This document shows positions 40,116-47,687 of a stretch of DNA of 64,000 nt, one piece after another (the stretch's first letter is position 1; the number at the start of each line of letters is the position of its first letter). Made by a program: the position numbers and the translations under genes. The stretch is from NCBI GenBank assembly GCA_958296295.1, contig OY282460.1:3394291-3458290 (forward strand), written 5' to 3'. The stretch comes from an uncultured Pseudomonadales bacterium. GTDB lineage: Bacteria > Pseudomonadota > Gammaproteobacteria > Pseudomonadales > Azotimanducaceae. The notes under the pieces are model-generated. The model ran no database searches. It had not been told where the DNA came from and saw nothing but the letters and a program-made list of their open reading frames with translations.

Positions 40116-41954
40116 TCAGAAGTCGAGGAACTGCACGGCGTTGTGAATGGGCATGAGCTGCGGCTTGGCGCGGAACAGGTCCGCGTCTAGGCGCTCAAGC
40201 AGGCGCGGCATGTCGATGTAGCGGGCGCGCGATGGCGCGGCGCGGGCGAACAGCGCCCGCCGGACCGCTGGCAAAGCCTCGGCGAAGGATTCGATGAACG
40301 GCTCATGGCGGGCCGGATCGGCCTTGCTCGGGTTCCAGCAGAGTTCGGGCGGCAGCACCGACCGGAGCGCGTGGCGCATCAGCCAGCGGCTCCACGGCCC
40401 GCGCCTGAACTGCTCGGGCGGCAGCCCCAGCGCGAACTCCAGCAACCGGCGGTCCAGCAGCGGGTACCGGTACTCCAAGCCGTGCGCAGCGCCGCTCGCG
40501 GCCCACCCTTCAATACGTTGGCTCAGATGCCCGTTCCGCAGCAGCCATAGTTGCGTGTCCCGCACGTTGACCTGCCGGGGGATTCGCGCCGGCGCGGGTT
40601 TCACGCGGCGGGCGAACGCCGGGTCAATGAGCCAGCGCCGCCCGCGAGGCCCGTCTCCTCGCCGCAGCCTGCGAAGAGCGTGCGGCAGGCGGGGATGCAC
40701 GAGGGGCAGCGCGACGCCCGCCAGGAACATGAGCGGGTTGACTTGGCGGGCGCTGCCCTCGGCGAGCAATTTCAGCCAGCGCCCGGTGAGGAGCAGGCGC
40801 TCGCAGTGCCCGCGGCCGTTGAACGACAGGCCCTCGTCGCCGCCCCATCCCGACAGCAGCACGCGCACGCCTTGTTCCGCGGCGCAGGGCTGCACCGCCA
40901 TCTCGTTCGGGTGGATGTGGACGCCTGGGCAGGCCCCGTCGCGCCGCAGCATGGCGACAACGTCGCCCGGGCTCAGCGCCCGGTGGAAGACCTGCATCCC
41001 TTCCTGGGCGCACACCGCGGCGACGGCGTCGTACTCGGCCGCGTGGGACTCGCTGGGTGGGCGGTCGCCAAGCGTTGGCAGCCAACTGAAGGCGAGCGGC
41101 GGCGGCCGGCCTTGGCGCCGCAATTCGCGGGCGGCCAACACCGCAATGCTGGAGGAATCGAGGCCGCCGCTGAGATGCACGCCCACCGGGTCTGGGCCGC
41201 GCAAACGGTCCGCCACGGCGCGCGTGTAGAGAGCCAGGAACTCCTCGGCGCAGGCGTCGTCGGAGGCCGCTCGAGCCGCGGGCGCGTGCTCGGGACGCCA
41301 GTGCCGTTCCCGCCGCGCCTCTCCGCCCTCAATGGTCAACGCATGGCCGGGCGGCAGCTTGCGGACCGCCTTGAAGAACGTGCGCGTCGTCGTGTTCACC
41401 TCGATGCGCGTCAAGTGCGCCGCCACGGTGGCCTCGTCCAGCTCGCTGGAGACGCCGGGCGCGGCGAGCACGGCTTCGACGGCGCTGGCGAAGACGATGC
41501 CTCGCGGAATCCGGGCGTAGTAGAAGGGCCGGGCACCGGCGTGGTCGCGGGCGCAGAACAGCACGCGCCGCTTCGCGTCCCACACGGCGAAGGCGTAATC
41601 CCCGAGCAGGCGGGTCGGACACGCCCGGCCCCAGCGCGCGTAGGCTCGGAGAATGAGTTCGTCGTCGGTGATTTCGGCCCGGTCGGGGCGCGGGACGCCC
41701 AAGGCGTCGCAGAGCGATTCGCGGTCGTCAAGGCGCGCGTCCGCGGCGAGGGCGAGGCCGGCCGCGGGGTCGAAGCGGGTCAGGCGGTCGGTTCGCCCAT
41801 CCTCCGTCTCCGCGCGCCGGCAGCCAAGCCCGACGCCTTCTTGCGCCCACGTCGCGTCGTCGGCCCCATAGTCCGAGAGTGCCGCCAGCATGGGGTCGAT
41901 GCCGGTTGCGCCATCCTGGCCACGGAGATGGCATCCGCAGATGGCGCGCGTCAC
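40116..41954 (-). CDS. Lasso peptide cyclase (asparagine-synthetase-like), copy 3
   Basis: 612 residues from GTG at 41954 (MTRAICGCHLRG; Cys at residue 6). The amidotransferase-like half shows LLGDYAFAVWDAKRRVLFCA and GARPFYYARIPRG. The synthetase half has SGGLDSSSIAVLAARELRRQ, VLLSGWGGDEGLSFNGRG and YRYPLLDRRLLEFALGLPPE, with the C-terminal RYIDMPRLLERLDADLFRAK block intact. It is the last gene of a minus-strand run beginning with the precursors at 47.7 and 47.1 kb, and lies 84 bases after the truncated RRE. It presumably cyclises those precursors, although its own RRE looks damaged and may be replaced by copies 1 or 2. Confidence 0.92.
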   Translation of the reverse strand: MTRAICGCHLRGQDGATGIDPMLAALSDYGADDATWAQEGVGLGCRRAETEDGRTDRLTRFDPAAGLALAADARLDDRESLCDALGVPRPDRAEITDDELILRAYARWGRACPTRLLGDYAFAVWDAKRRVLFCARDHAGARPFYYARIPRGIVFASAVEAVLAAPGVSSELDEATVAAHLTRIEVNTTTRTFFKAVRKLPPGHALTIEGGEARRERHWRPEHAPAARAASDDACAEEFLALYTRAVADRLRGPDPVGVHLSGGLDSSSIAVLAARELRRQGRPPPLAFSWLPTLGDRPPSESHAAEYDAVAAVCAQEGMQVFHRALSPGDVVAMLRRDGACPGVHIHPNEMAVQPCAAEQGVRVLLSGWGGDEGLSFNGRGHCERLLLTGRWLKLLAEGSARQVNPLMFLAGVALPLVHPRLPHALRRLRRGDGPRGRRWLIDPAFARRVKPAPARIPRQVNVRDTQLWLLRNGHLSQRIEGWAASGAAHGLEYRYPLLDRRLLEFALGLPPEQFRRGPWSRWLMRHALRSVLPPELCWNPSKADPARHEPFIESFAEALPAVRRALFARAAPSRARYIDMPRLLERLDADLFRAKPQLMPIHNAVQFLDF

Positions 41955-42037
41955 GCGCCGCTCCCGTGGGATCTGAAGTGATTCATGGTCGCCCGATGCA
42001 CACGGTCTCCAGGCGTCCCGTCCACAGGCCGAATGGC

Positions 42038-42253
42038 TTATGCCGGAACGGATTGAACGTGGATGATCCTCAGGGCGCTCGCGGCTTGCAGGAACTCCAA
42101 GGTGTCGCGGCGGCAGACGTCGAGGTCGACGTCGTACTCGGCCGCCAGCGCGTCGCAGATTTCGGCGGCGGCCCGGGCAGCTTCCAACAACGTCCAGATC
42201 TTCGCACCGACCGAATCCAGTTCGTAGTATTCCCCCTCGTCAACGTCCATCAT
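42038..42253 (-). CDS. PqqD-like RRE, N-terminally truncated (copy 3)
   Basis: The homologous part begins MMDVDEGEYYELDSVGAKIW at 42253 and ends HVQSVPA, 71 residues against 112 in copy 1. The first about 40 residues, including the beta strands that clamp the leader peptide, are missing. The family match stops exactly at 42253, where unrelated DNA (42254-42395) begins. The winged-helix remainder LLEAARAAAEICDALAAEYD is well kept. Without the leader-binding strands it is probably non-functional, though a start at TTG 42271 would add six residues. It lies between the sulfotransferase and the cyclase in the right orientation. Confidence 0.7.
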   Translation of the reverse strand: MMDVDEGEYYELDSVGAKIWTLLEAARAAAEICDALAAEYDVDLDVCRRDTLEFLQAASALRIIHVQSVPA

Positions 42254-42282
42254 GGGTTGCCCATCAACCAACGGAGCGAACC

Positions 42283-42435
42283 ATGAACGAGATTAAACGA
42301 ATCCGCGTGTATCCGGGCAAGCGCATCCTCCACCTCACGGACGCGAAGGGCGGGATCGTGGAGCGCAAGCGGCTGCCGCGCCTTCCCCGGCTAGGAACAT
42401 TTCGGCGTCCCGCAGATAGCCGAACCGATCCATGA
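42283..42435 (+). CDS. Short ORF in a foreign insert
   Basis: 50 codons from ATG at 42283 with GGAGCGAACC in front, giving MNEIKRIRVYPGKRILHLTD, a Lys/Arg-rich N-terminus that looks like a genuine protein start, then AKGGIVERKRLP. After about codon 35 the frame runs antisense through the sulfotransferase end. It is probably the 5' fragment of an unidentified gene that was inserted here and simultaneously removed the RRE N-terminus and replaced the sulfotransferase tail. Function not recognised. Confidence 0.35.
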   Translation: MNEIKRIRVYPGKRILHLTDAKGGIVERKRLPRLPRLGTFRRPADSRTDP

Positions 42436-43243
42436 CTGGCCCGTGCGCGTCCACCACCGCCCGCACCTGCCGCGGGCAGAGCGCGGTTCGCCAAGACCCG
42501 GCCACGCCGGCCCGGAAGAAGGACGGCGCTGTCGGCTGCTTCTCATCGAATCCGGATTCCTCCTCTTGGGCGCGCAAACGGGGGAAGGCGGCGTGGTCGA
42601 TGGCCTGCGCGAGGCGCGCGGCATCCCAATCAAGGCCGGCGAAGCGGACGATCGCGCCGAATGCGGCCCGCGGGTTCGCCAGCAGGTCCTCGTACCGCGT
42701 GACATGCACCGGCAGTTCCCCTTGATCCAACCAACTCGACACGTGCCCGCTCCACGTCAGCAGCGGAATCGGCAACCAAGTGGAAATGCCCCGCGAGGCT
42801 TTCTCTGCTCCGGCAGCGGAGTCGTTCATGAACTTCACGATCCTGTCGATGGGCCGCTGCTCGTGGTGCGCGTAGGAAACCGCCACGTCAAGGGGATTGC
42901 GGACCAGGTAGATCACGCCGGCCGTCGCCGTCTTCGGGAACAGGGCCGTGCCGCTTGGCGCGTGAACGCATGCCTCGTGGACTTTGACGAAGGCCGGCGG
43001 CGGCATGGCCTCGGCCAAGGCCTCGTGAAGCAGCGGGCGGTGGCGCAGGATCTCCTCCGGCGTCATGTCGGACGACGGGAGCCCGATACACTCGTCGAAC
43101 ATGGAGCGGAGGCTGGCGACGGCCGCGCCGATCAGCGCGTTGATCGAAGCCGGCTCGCCGGCGCCGTGCAAGTAGTTGGTCAGCACCGTCCGCAGCCAAG
43201 TGTTGCCGGACTTCGGGTAGGAGGCGAGCCAGAAGATCGGCAC
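42335..43243 (-). CDS. Sulfotransferase (SYPKSGNTWLR type)
   Basis: 302 residues from GTG at 43243, preceded by GGGAG. It begins IFWLASYPKSGNTWLRTVLT, the PAPS 5'-binding loop of Sulfotransfer_1. VIYLVRNPLDVAVSYAHHEQ gives the 3'-phosphate Arg/Asn, and PSFFRAGVAGSWRTALCPRQ carries the family's RxGxxGxW-like loop. It is the same subfamily as the C-terminal half of the fusion at 3450-5420, down to FPRLRAQEEESGFDEK. The extreme C-terminus (after AEMFLAG) is foreign, encoded by the insert at 42283-42395. It sits 15 bases downstream of the kinase gene, so the fused and split versions keep the same order. Confidence 0.83.
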   Translation of the reverse strand: MPIFWLASYPKSGNTWLRTVLTNYLHGAGEPASINALIGAAVASLRSMFDECIGLPSSDMTPEEILRHRPLLHEALAEAMPPPAFVKVHEACVHAPSGTALFPKTATAGVIYLVRNPLDVAVSYAHHEQRPIDRIVKFMNDSAAGAEKASRGISTWLPIPLLTWSGHVSSWLDQGELPVHVTRYEDLLANPRAAFGAIVRFAGLDWDAARLAQAIDHAAFPRLRAQEEESGFDEKQPTAPSFFRAGVAGSWRTALCPRQVRAVVDAHGPVMDRFGYLRDAEMFLAGEGAAAACAPRSRPSRP

Positions 43244-43258
43244 GGACGCTCCCTGACG

Positions 43259-44215
43259 TCACCCGGAAGCGCCGGCAGCAAGCGAGACCGGCTCGGCCTC
43301 GCACTCGCGCTCGCACAGAGACCGCTCGATTTCGTCCGCCAGCGCATTGATCCGCAACGGGTGCGCGGGCCGCTTCACCCGGACGACCGGCACCTGCCTC
43401 GCCATTGCCGCGACGGCGCGAAAATGCGCCGGGCGCTGGCTGAGCCCAGACAGGTATCCCTTGCGGTAGGTGTATTTTCTCAACAGACACTCGAAGGCCG
43501 CGCGGCGCGTGCATGGCTCGATCTCGATGCCGCTCCCGGGGGAAGGCGTCAGCATGTAGGCGGCGCGCACGGCCAAGGGGGCGGCGCGAAACCGCTCCAC
43601 TGGCACCAAGTACTTCTCCATGTCCTTCCGCACGCGGCGCCGCGTCCGGGGCTGCCAGCCCAATTCGTCCAAGACGTCCGCCCACAGGCGCGCGCAGGGA
43701 AACGCGGACAACACCATCGGACGTCCGCCGCGGTCCAAGACGACGCCGGCGACGTCATCGGCGAGCATGGCGTGCCCCCGCTGCACCATCGCCGCGAGCA
43801 GCGAAGACTTGCCGTCGCCGGAGCGGCCGAGAAACAACACGGCGCCGGCCCGGGTCTCGATGGCGCTGGCGTGCAAGGTGACGACGCCGCGCTGCAGCAG
43901 CAGCGCGGCAAACACCGAGCCGGTGAGGAAAACGCTCACGTCGCGGTCGCTGCCGTGCGGCTCCACCAGGATGTCGCGGCCCTCCGTGACCAGATACCGG
44001 GCCACCCCGTCCACGTTGAGCAGGAACGCGCCGGGCGCACTTTGCCAATGCCCGCTCTTGTCCACCGGCGCGGGCAGGGCCGCGGGCACCACGCCGACGC
44101 GAACGGCGACGTCCGGCGCCTGGTCCGGGCCGCTGGAAGCGGGGACAAAGGGCAAGGCGATGGGCGAATGCACCCGCAGCCCGTAGGCCGCGTAGTGGTG
44201 AAGCGCGCGGCTCAC
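43259..44215 (-). CDS. HPr-kinase-like lasso peptide kinase
   Basis: 318 residues. GTG at 44215 overlaps the stop of the upstream hydroxylase-like gene (GTGA), so the two are co-translated. It starts HHYAAYGLRVHSPIALPFVP, like the fusion protein (REYRAYGLRVCSAIALPSEP). The Walker A loop is GRSGDGKSSLLAAMV near residue 130, followed by AMLADDVAGVVLDRGGRPMV. Characterised members phosphorylate the C-terminal Ser of lasso precursors or peptides. Both candidate precursors of this operon end in Ser (YRPRS and YRQTS), which fits. The HPr-Ser region and phosphorylase motif of true HprK are not evident. Confidence 0.8.
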   Translation of the reverse strand: MSRALHHYAAYGLRVHSPIALPFVPASSGPDQAPDVAVRVGVVPAALPAPVDKSGHWQSAPGAFLLNVDGVARYLVTEGRDILVEPHGSDRDVSVFLTGSVFAALLLQRGVVTLHASAIETRAGAVLFLGRSGDGKSSLLAAMVQRGHAMLADDVAGVVLDRGGRPMVLSAFPCARLWADVLDELGWQPRTRRRVRKDMEKYLVPVERFRAAPLAVRAAYMLTPSPGSGIEIEPCTRRAAFECLLRKYTYRKGYLSGLSQRPAHFRAVAAMARQVPVVRVKRPAHPLRINALADEIERSLCERECEAEPVSLAAGASG

Positions 44216-44958
44216 GCGAGAGTCGCTCCCTCGCCCTCGAACACCTCGAAGATGAAGTGGACGCGGTCTTGGTCGCCGCCGTTGAACGCGCCGTGCGGGA
44301 CCAGATTGTTCACCTCATAGGCGTGTCCGGCCCGAAGCTGAAAGTCCGTGTCGTGTACGGTCAGCGTGGCTCGCGGGTTGGTCCGCAGCGGGACATGGAT
44401 GCGGTGCGCCAACAGGTGCGAGCCCTCCCCGTCCACGTGGCGGTCGATGCCGCGGCCCGCCTCAAGCCTCGCCAGCATCGCCTTGGGGTAGACCGGATTG
44501 GCGTAGCCGTAGGGTGCCACCGCCTGCGCCATGACCGGCAGCAGGAGCCGCTGCCAGACCGTCCAGATGGGCTTCGAGTAGAAGCGCAGGGGCGTCTGAT
44601 TGCCGCTGATGAAACGGAACACGACGTGGCGCGTAAAGGCGAAGCAAAAGTAATCGTTTTCCTTGGCCGCGTCTTCCTGCCGCCACGCCTTTTCCGAAAG
44701 CCGCTCAACGCTGCGCCGGAGCGTCTCGACGTCAACCGCCCCAAGATGCCGCACCAAGGCTGGCTTTTCGACGCGCGGCAGCGCCGGCGGCTCGCGGTCG
44801 ATCGCCGGCGGCTCGCGGTCGATCGCTGGCGCCGTCACCGTGCGTCCGAGTGCGGGCGCTTGCAGTTGTAGAAGAACCCGGGCATGAGGAGCTCCTTGAT
44901 GGCCCTGCCGTCGCGGGGGGCTTGGTCCATCTTCGCTTTTCATCTCCACGCGGCGCAC
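44212..44958 (-). CDS. Aspartyl/asparaginyl beta-hydroxylase-like protein
   Basis: 248 codons; the true start is uncertain. From about residue 95 it reads RFYSKPIWTVWQRLLLPVMA, then IDRHVDGEGSHLLAHRIHVP and HAYEVNNLVPHGAFNGGDQD, then RVHFIFEVFE. The spacing of His, basic residues and a distal VPHGAFN His agrees with the Asp_Arg_Hydrox family (PF05118), 2-oxoglutarate/Fe(II) enzymes with a double-stranded beta-helix. Here the first ligand motif is H-V-D. The N-terminal 60 residues are low-complexity and contain two exact 21-bp repeats. A different frame from 44933 encodes MDQAPRDGRAIKELLMPGFF, so the N-terminus may be frameshifted. The gene is followed without gap by the kinase. Possible role: beta-hydroxylation of a core Asp (inference). 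Confidence 0.65.
   Translation of the reverse strand: MRRVEMKSEDGPSPPRRQGHQGAPHARVLLQLQAPALGRTVTAPAIDREPPAIDREPPALPRVEKPALVRHLGAVDVETLRRSVERLSEKAWRQEDAAKENDYFCFAFTRHVVFRFISGNQTPLRFYSKPIWTVWQRLLLPVMAQAVAPYGYANPVYPKAMLARLEAGRGIDRHVDGEGSHLLAHRIHVPLRTNPRATLTVHDTDFQLRAGHAYEVNNLVPHGAFNGGDQDRVHFIFEVFEGEGATLA
44783..44824. repeat. Two tandem 21-bp units
   Basis: GCCGGCGGCTCGCGGTCGATC is present twice in direct succession inside the N-terminal part of the hydroxylase-like gene, encoding AIDREPP twice. Being a multiple of three, copy-number change would alter length but not frame. Confidence 0.8.
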
Positions 44959-44995
44959 CCGCCGCTCGTCCGGCGGCGGGCAGGACGCCTGCCCG

Positions 44996-45017
44996 CAACC
45001 TCTACCGAAGCATTGTA
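44996..45017 (-). promoter_or_regulatory. Relic of the precursor leader region
   Basis: The minus strand reads TACAATGCTTCGGTAGAGGT followed by TGC, the same block that precedes both precursors of this operon (47153-47175 and 47705-47727). Here the ribosome site leads into a GC-rich hairpin (GGGCAGG-ACG-CCTGCCC) instead of a precursor. A third precursor unit has probably been lost, leaving its promoter/leader ahead of the hydroxylase-like gene. Confidence 0.45.
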
Positions 45018-45114
45018 GCGCCGATGAACGGCTAGGGGATGCTTGAACCAGGCGGGGATTGGCGCTGTAGGCTTTTCAGATTCCACCAACGCCTTCACGC
45101 CGGCTCCCGCATCG

Positions 45115-45138
45115 ACGGTCTCTTGGCTTGGAGACCGT
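45115..45138 (-). terminator. Stem-loop after the GT8-sulfotransferase gene
   Basis: ACGGTCTC and GAGACCGT form a perfect eight-pair stem around an eight-base loop, 14 bases past the stop at 45152. There is no long T-run, so termination strength is uncertain. Confidence 0.4.
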
Positions 45139-45151
45139 TGACAAGGACGGG

Positions 45152-46900
45152 TCACATGAGGGCGTAGCCAAAATAGTCGAGCGCACTCCGATGCTCCCGG
45201 AACACGCGGTTGAACACCGCGATCTGCGAGGTGTCGAGGCGCACGATCTGGCTTTCGTTCATGTCGGTCAGCATCGCGTCGTACGAGTTCTCCTTCACAG
45301 GCACCCTCTGGCGCAGGTTCAGGTCGTCGAGCTCCGGCACCAAGGCCCGGATCCGCTGCGCCACCCGCTCGGGCTCGGCGCACATCTCCTCGTAGGTGAA
45401 GAACACGCTGCAATCCCGGTATGCCTGCACGTTGCGCCGCTGCCAAGCGAGGCAGCGGACGACATGCAGGGCTGCCTCCTCCTCGAGGCTGCGTTCCTCG
45501 GCCACGAACTGGCTGCGGTAGTTGCGGCAGATGCCCTCGCAGACCGCGTAGGGGTTGCGCACCATGAACAGGAACTTCGCGTTGCGGAAGTGGCGGAGCA
45601 ATTGATCGACGAGCAGCAGGAACGGCGGGGACTTGGTGACGAACACCGACGCTCGGGGGTCCTGGGCGCTGGCCTGGAAGTACCACGCCTTGCGGTTGCG
45701 CGGCCAGTCGTAGCTGCGGGGGTCCGCGAAGCGGTCGATCCAGTGCTGGCGGGCGCCCCAGATCAGCCCCGGCTTCGGCTCTCCCGGCAGAGGGGGCCGG
45801 TAGGTCGTGGGCCCCGCGTAGCCGAGCATCCTCTTGCCTTCGCGGGCGAGGCTCCAGGTGGCCCGGCAGGTGGCCAAGGCGTGTCCCAGGAAGGTGGAGC
45901 CGCTGTTGTTGGGGCACACGGCGAACAGGTGGGTGGTCACCGTGTTGTCCAGATCGCGGCCCGCGCCGCTGACGCGCGTGCTGGGAGGGCGCTTGGCGGC
46001 CAAGCCCGTCCGGGTTGCGGGGGAAGCCGCCTCGGCCATCTCGTCGCGGGCGTCGCTCCAGAGCTTGAAGTGGCGCGTGGGCGCGCGGGCAGGGTGAGCC
46101 CACACCCAACGCAGCATGGCGTCGGGCGCCCAAGGTTTCACCGGATAGTTGAAGTGCAGCGCCTTGGCGTGTTCTGGGGCGAGGTTCTCCCGTGCGCGGA
46201 TGGCGGGAGCGGAGGCGAGGAGATAGTTGTAGGTGGAGCTGACGAGGGTGCAGCGCCCGGCGAAGCATCGGTTGAGGAGGAACTGGTCTGTATGGGGGGC
46301 GCGTGGGCCGGGCCAAGTGCGCGGGTGGACCATGTCGAGGAGGTCCGCGTAGCAGGTTCCGTCTGCGAGGCGTCCGTCGAAGAGGAAGAACCCGCTGTTG
46401 AACGTGTTCGAGAGTGCGGGAGCGTCGGCGGGGTCGGAAGCGCTCAGGGGTTCGAAGGTGCGGGCGTCGCGCCGCCCGCCGCCGAGGGCGACCTGGTCCG
46501 GGCAGCACAGCAGCGCGCCGGGAGCGTCGAACAGGGCTTCGAGCGGGGCGCGGACGAGCACGTCGCTGTCGTAGAAGAGCACCTTGCGGTAGCCGCGCAG
46601 CCGAAAGGCTTCGAGGGAGTAGAAGTACTCGAGCCCGCCGGCGAAGGCCGGATGGCTAGCGGCCAGATGGGCGAGCCGGTCCCTGAGCCTGGTGGACACC
46701 GTCTCGAACCGCACGCGGTCAGAGACGGCCTGCAGGGCGTCGCGCGCGGCCTGGGGGAGCGCGTCGTGGATGATGACGAGGTCGCCGTCAAAGCGTGGAT
46801 GGTGCGCGAGGAAGGAACCGAGCATGACCAGGGCGCCCGGGACGAAGGACTCGGTGGTGGCGGTGGCGAGGCAGACGCCGGATGTGGAGGAGGATTTCAT
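45152..46900 (-). CDS. GT8-like glycosyltransferase fused to sulfotransferase
   Basis: 582 residues. Residues 1-300 are a GT8-type transferase: VCLATATTESFVPGALVMLG, the D-S-D triad in YRKVLFYDSDVLVRAPLEAL, SSTYNYLLASAPAIRARE and LHFNYPVKPWAPDAMLRW. After a short linker, residues 318-582 are a PAPS sulfotransferase with VCPNNSGSTFLGHALATC, FLFMVRNPYAVCEGICRNY and the tail NRVFREHRSALDYFGYALM, orthologous to the separate gene at 16134-16955. The product may add a sugar and sulfate it. It is the first gene after the precursor 46964-47146 (64-base gap with a strong hairpin) and precedes the hydroxylase-like protein and kinase. Both active-site motifs are intact. Confidence 0.85.
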   Translation of the reverse strand: MKSSSTSGVCLATATTESFVPGALVMLGSFLAHHPRFDGDLVIIHDALPQAARDALQAVSDRVRFETVSTRLRDRLAHLAASHPAFAGGLEYFYSLEAFRLRGYRKVLFYDSDVLVRAPLEALFDAPGALLCCPDQVALGGGRRDARTFEPLSASDPADAPALSNTFNSGFFLFDGRLADGTCYADLLDMVHPRTWPGPRAPHTDQFLLNRCFAGRCTLVSSTYNYLLASAPAIRARENLAPEHAKALHFNYPVKPWAPDAMLRWVWAHPARAPTRHFKLWSDARDEMAEAASPATRTGLAAKRPPSTRVSGAGRDLDNTVTTHLFAVCPNNSGSTFLGHALATCRATWSLAREGKRMLGYAGPTTYRPPLPGEPKPGLIWGARQHWIDRFADPRSYDWPRNRKAWYFQASAQDPRASVFVTKSPPFLLLVDQLLRHFRNAKFLFMVRNPYAVCEGICRNYRSQFVAEERSLEEEAALHVVRCLAWQRRNVQAYRDCSVFFTYEEMCAEPERVAQRIRALVPELDDLNLRQRVPVKENSYDAMLTDMNESQIVRLDTSQIAVFNRVFREHRSALDYFGYALM

Positions 46901-46925
46901 CGGCGCGATGGGAAGGCGCAGTTTC

Positions 46926-46945
46926 GGAGCCGGCGCGCCGGCTCC
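46926..46945 (-). terminator. Perfect hairpin between precursor 3a and the GT8-sulfotransferase gene
   Basis: GGAGCCGGCGCGCCGGCTCC is a perfect 20-base palindrome located between the precursor stop and the next start. A slightly altered copy occurs in the duplicated unit near 47474. Without a T-tract it probably acts as an attenuator or RNA-stability element, giving more precursor than enzyme. Confidence 0.6.
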
Positions 46946-46963
46946 CGCACGGTCGGATCGGCG

Positions 46964-47146
46964 TCAGGACCTTGGACGGTACTGGGCGTTTTCACTAAAG
47001 TTGGGATCCGCGCCACTCCCGACTTCGCCGTCCACTGTCCGGATGACCGGCTTGGCCCAAGGCTTCTTTGGCGCATCGGCCGGCGAGGCCGTGCGCGCAT
47101 CAGCTACGCGGGGGGTGGCGGTTGTGTCGCGCCACTTCCCTTCCAT
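46964..47146 (-). CDS. Lasso peptide precursor, subtype 3a
   Basis: 60 residues from ATG at 47146; AGAGG lies ten bases ahead. The leader ends KKPWAKPVIRTVDGEVGSG, with the Trp-x2-Pro-x-Ile element used by PqqD-type RREs. The predicted core GADPNFSENAQYRPRS starts with Gly, has Glu at position 8 for an eight-residue ring, and ends in Ser, the acceptor used by lasso kinases. It lies directly upstream of the GT8-sulfotransferase fusion, hydroxylase-like protein, kinase, sulfotransferase and cyclase, all on the same strand. Of the five candidates it has the most conventional core. Confidence 0.87.
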   Translation of the reverse strand: MEGKWRDTTATPRVADARTASPADAPKKPWAKPVIRTVDGEVGSGADPNFSENAQYRPRS

Positions 47147-47182
47147 CTCTTCGCAACCTCTACCGAAGCACTGTACCTTAGC

Positions 47183-47411
47183 ACAGATGGCATGAGCGTC
47201 CCCTCCACCAATCAAGAGTCAAGGTACTCGCCGCTGCGCGGCGCGTCCCGGCGCGATGACGCTCTGCTCGTCATCGCCCGCACTGGCGCGGCGAAGAACG
47301 AATCCTTCGACGCCGCGGTTGCTCGCGCCAAACTGTATCTCGAAGCCGGCGCGGACCTGCTCATGCTGATGCCCGCCACCGACGAGCAGTGGGCGGAAGC
47401 GCCACGACGCA
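47183..47411 (+). pseudogene. Fragment of an isocitrate lyase / PEP mutase family gene, copy A
   Basis: The plus strand reads RDDALLVIARTGAAKNESFD, then AAVARAKLYLEAGADLLMLM. This is the RTDA and RA-x2-Y-x-EAGAD stretch of the isocitrate lyase/phosphoenolpyruvate mutase family, with Gly where Asp is usual. Only about 65 codons are present, with no start, and the rest of the barrel is missing. Duplicated at 47742-47964. Confidence 0.65.
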
Positions 47412-47510
47412 TCGGTGGCGGTGGCGAGGCATGGACGGGGACTACATCGACGCGATGGGAAGGCGCAGCTTAGGAGCCGGTGCGCCGGCTCCCGAACGGT
47501 CGGACCGATA

Positions 47511-47687
47511 TCAGGACGTTTGCCGATATCTGGCGTTTTCAACCGTGCGGCTGGTGGCATCTGTGCCAGACCGGACTTCACCGTCCACTGTCCGGATGGT
47601 GGGCTTGGCCCAAGGCTTCTTTGGCGCATCGGCCGCCGAGGCCGTGCGCGCATCAGCTACGCGGGGGGGGGGGGGGTGTCGCGCCAT
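47511..47687 (-). CDS. Lasso peptide precursor, subtype 3b (possibly phase-variable or decayed)
   Basis: 58 residues if read from ATG at 47687 (MARHPPPPRVADARTAS). The start homologous to precursor 3a is ATG at 47698 behind GAAGAG, but a run of 14 C (47663-47676 on this strand) puts that start out of frame, so it hits a stop just after the run. A run of 12 or 15 would restore it. The leader ends KKPWAKPTIRTVDGEVRSG and keeps the RRE motif. The tail GTDATSRTVENARYRQTS ends in Ser, but the first acid after residue 3 is Glu10 if Gly is residue 1, or Glu9 if Thr is residue 1. It is a diverged duplicate of 3a with doubtful expression. Confidence 0.65.
   Translation of the reverse strand: MARHPPPPRVADARTASAADAPKKPWAKPTIRTVDGEVRSGTDATSRTVENARYRQTS
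47663..47676. repeat. 14-base homopolymer (G on +, C on -)
   Basis: Lies inside the 5' coding part of precursor 3b. The paralogous position in precursor 3a is a mixed sequence (ACAACCGCCACCCCC on the minus strand). Such runs slip during replication and are also error-prone in sequencing. Confidence 0.85.

Larger units (their letters stand above)
46862..47411. repeat. Tandem duplication, unit A
   Basis: About 550 bases repeated directly as 47412-47964. The unit spans the first codons of the GT8 gene (CLATAT), the hairpin, a precursor, its leader region and a fragment of an isocitrate-lyase-family gene. Similarity is high but uneven; the precursor core is the most divergent part. Confidence 0.8.

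Noticed and set aside
44839..44933. 31-codon minus-strand ORF (MDQAPRDGRAIKELLMPGFF...) as a sixth RiPP precursor
   Set aside because: It lacks the Trp/Tyr-x2-Pro leader motif and overlaps the hydroxylase-like gene. A frameshifted N-terminus is a simpler reading, so it is only noted under findings.
45128..47473. 781-codon plus-strand frame opposite the GT8-sulfotransferase fusion
   Set aside because: Antisense shadow; only its last about 60 codons (isocitrate-lyase-like scrap) are meaningful, and they were annotated separately.
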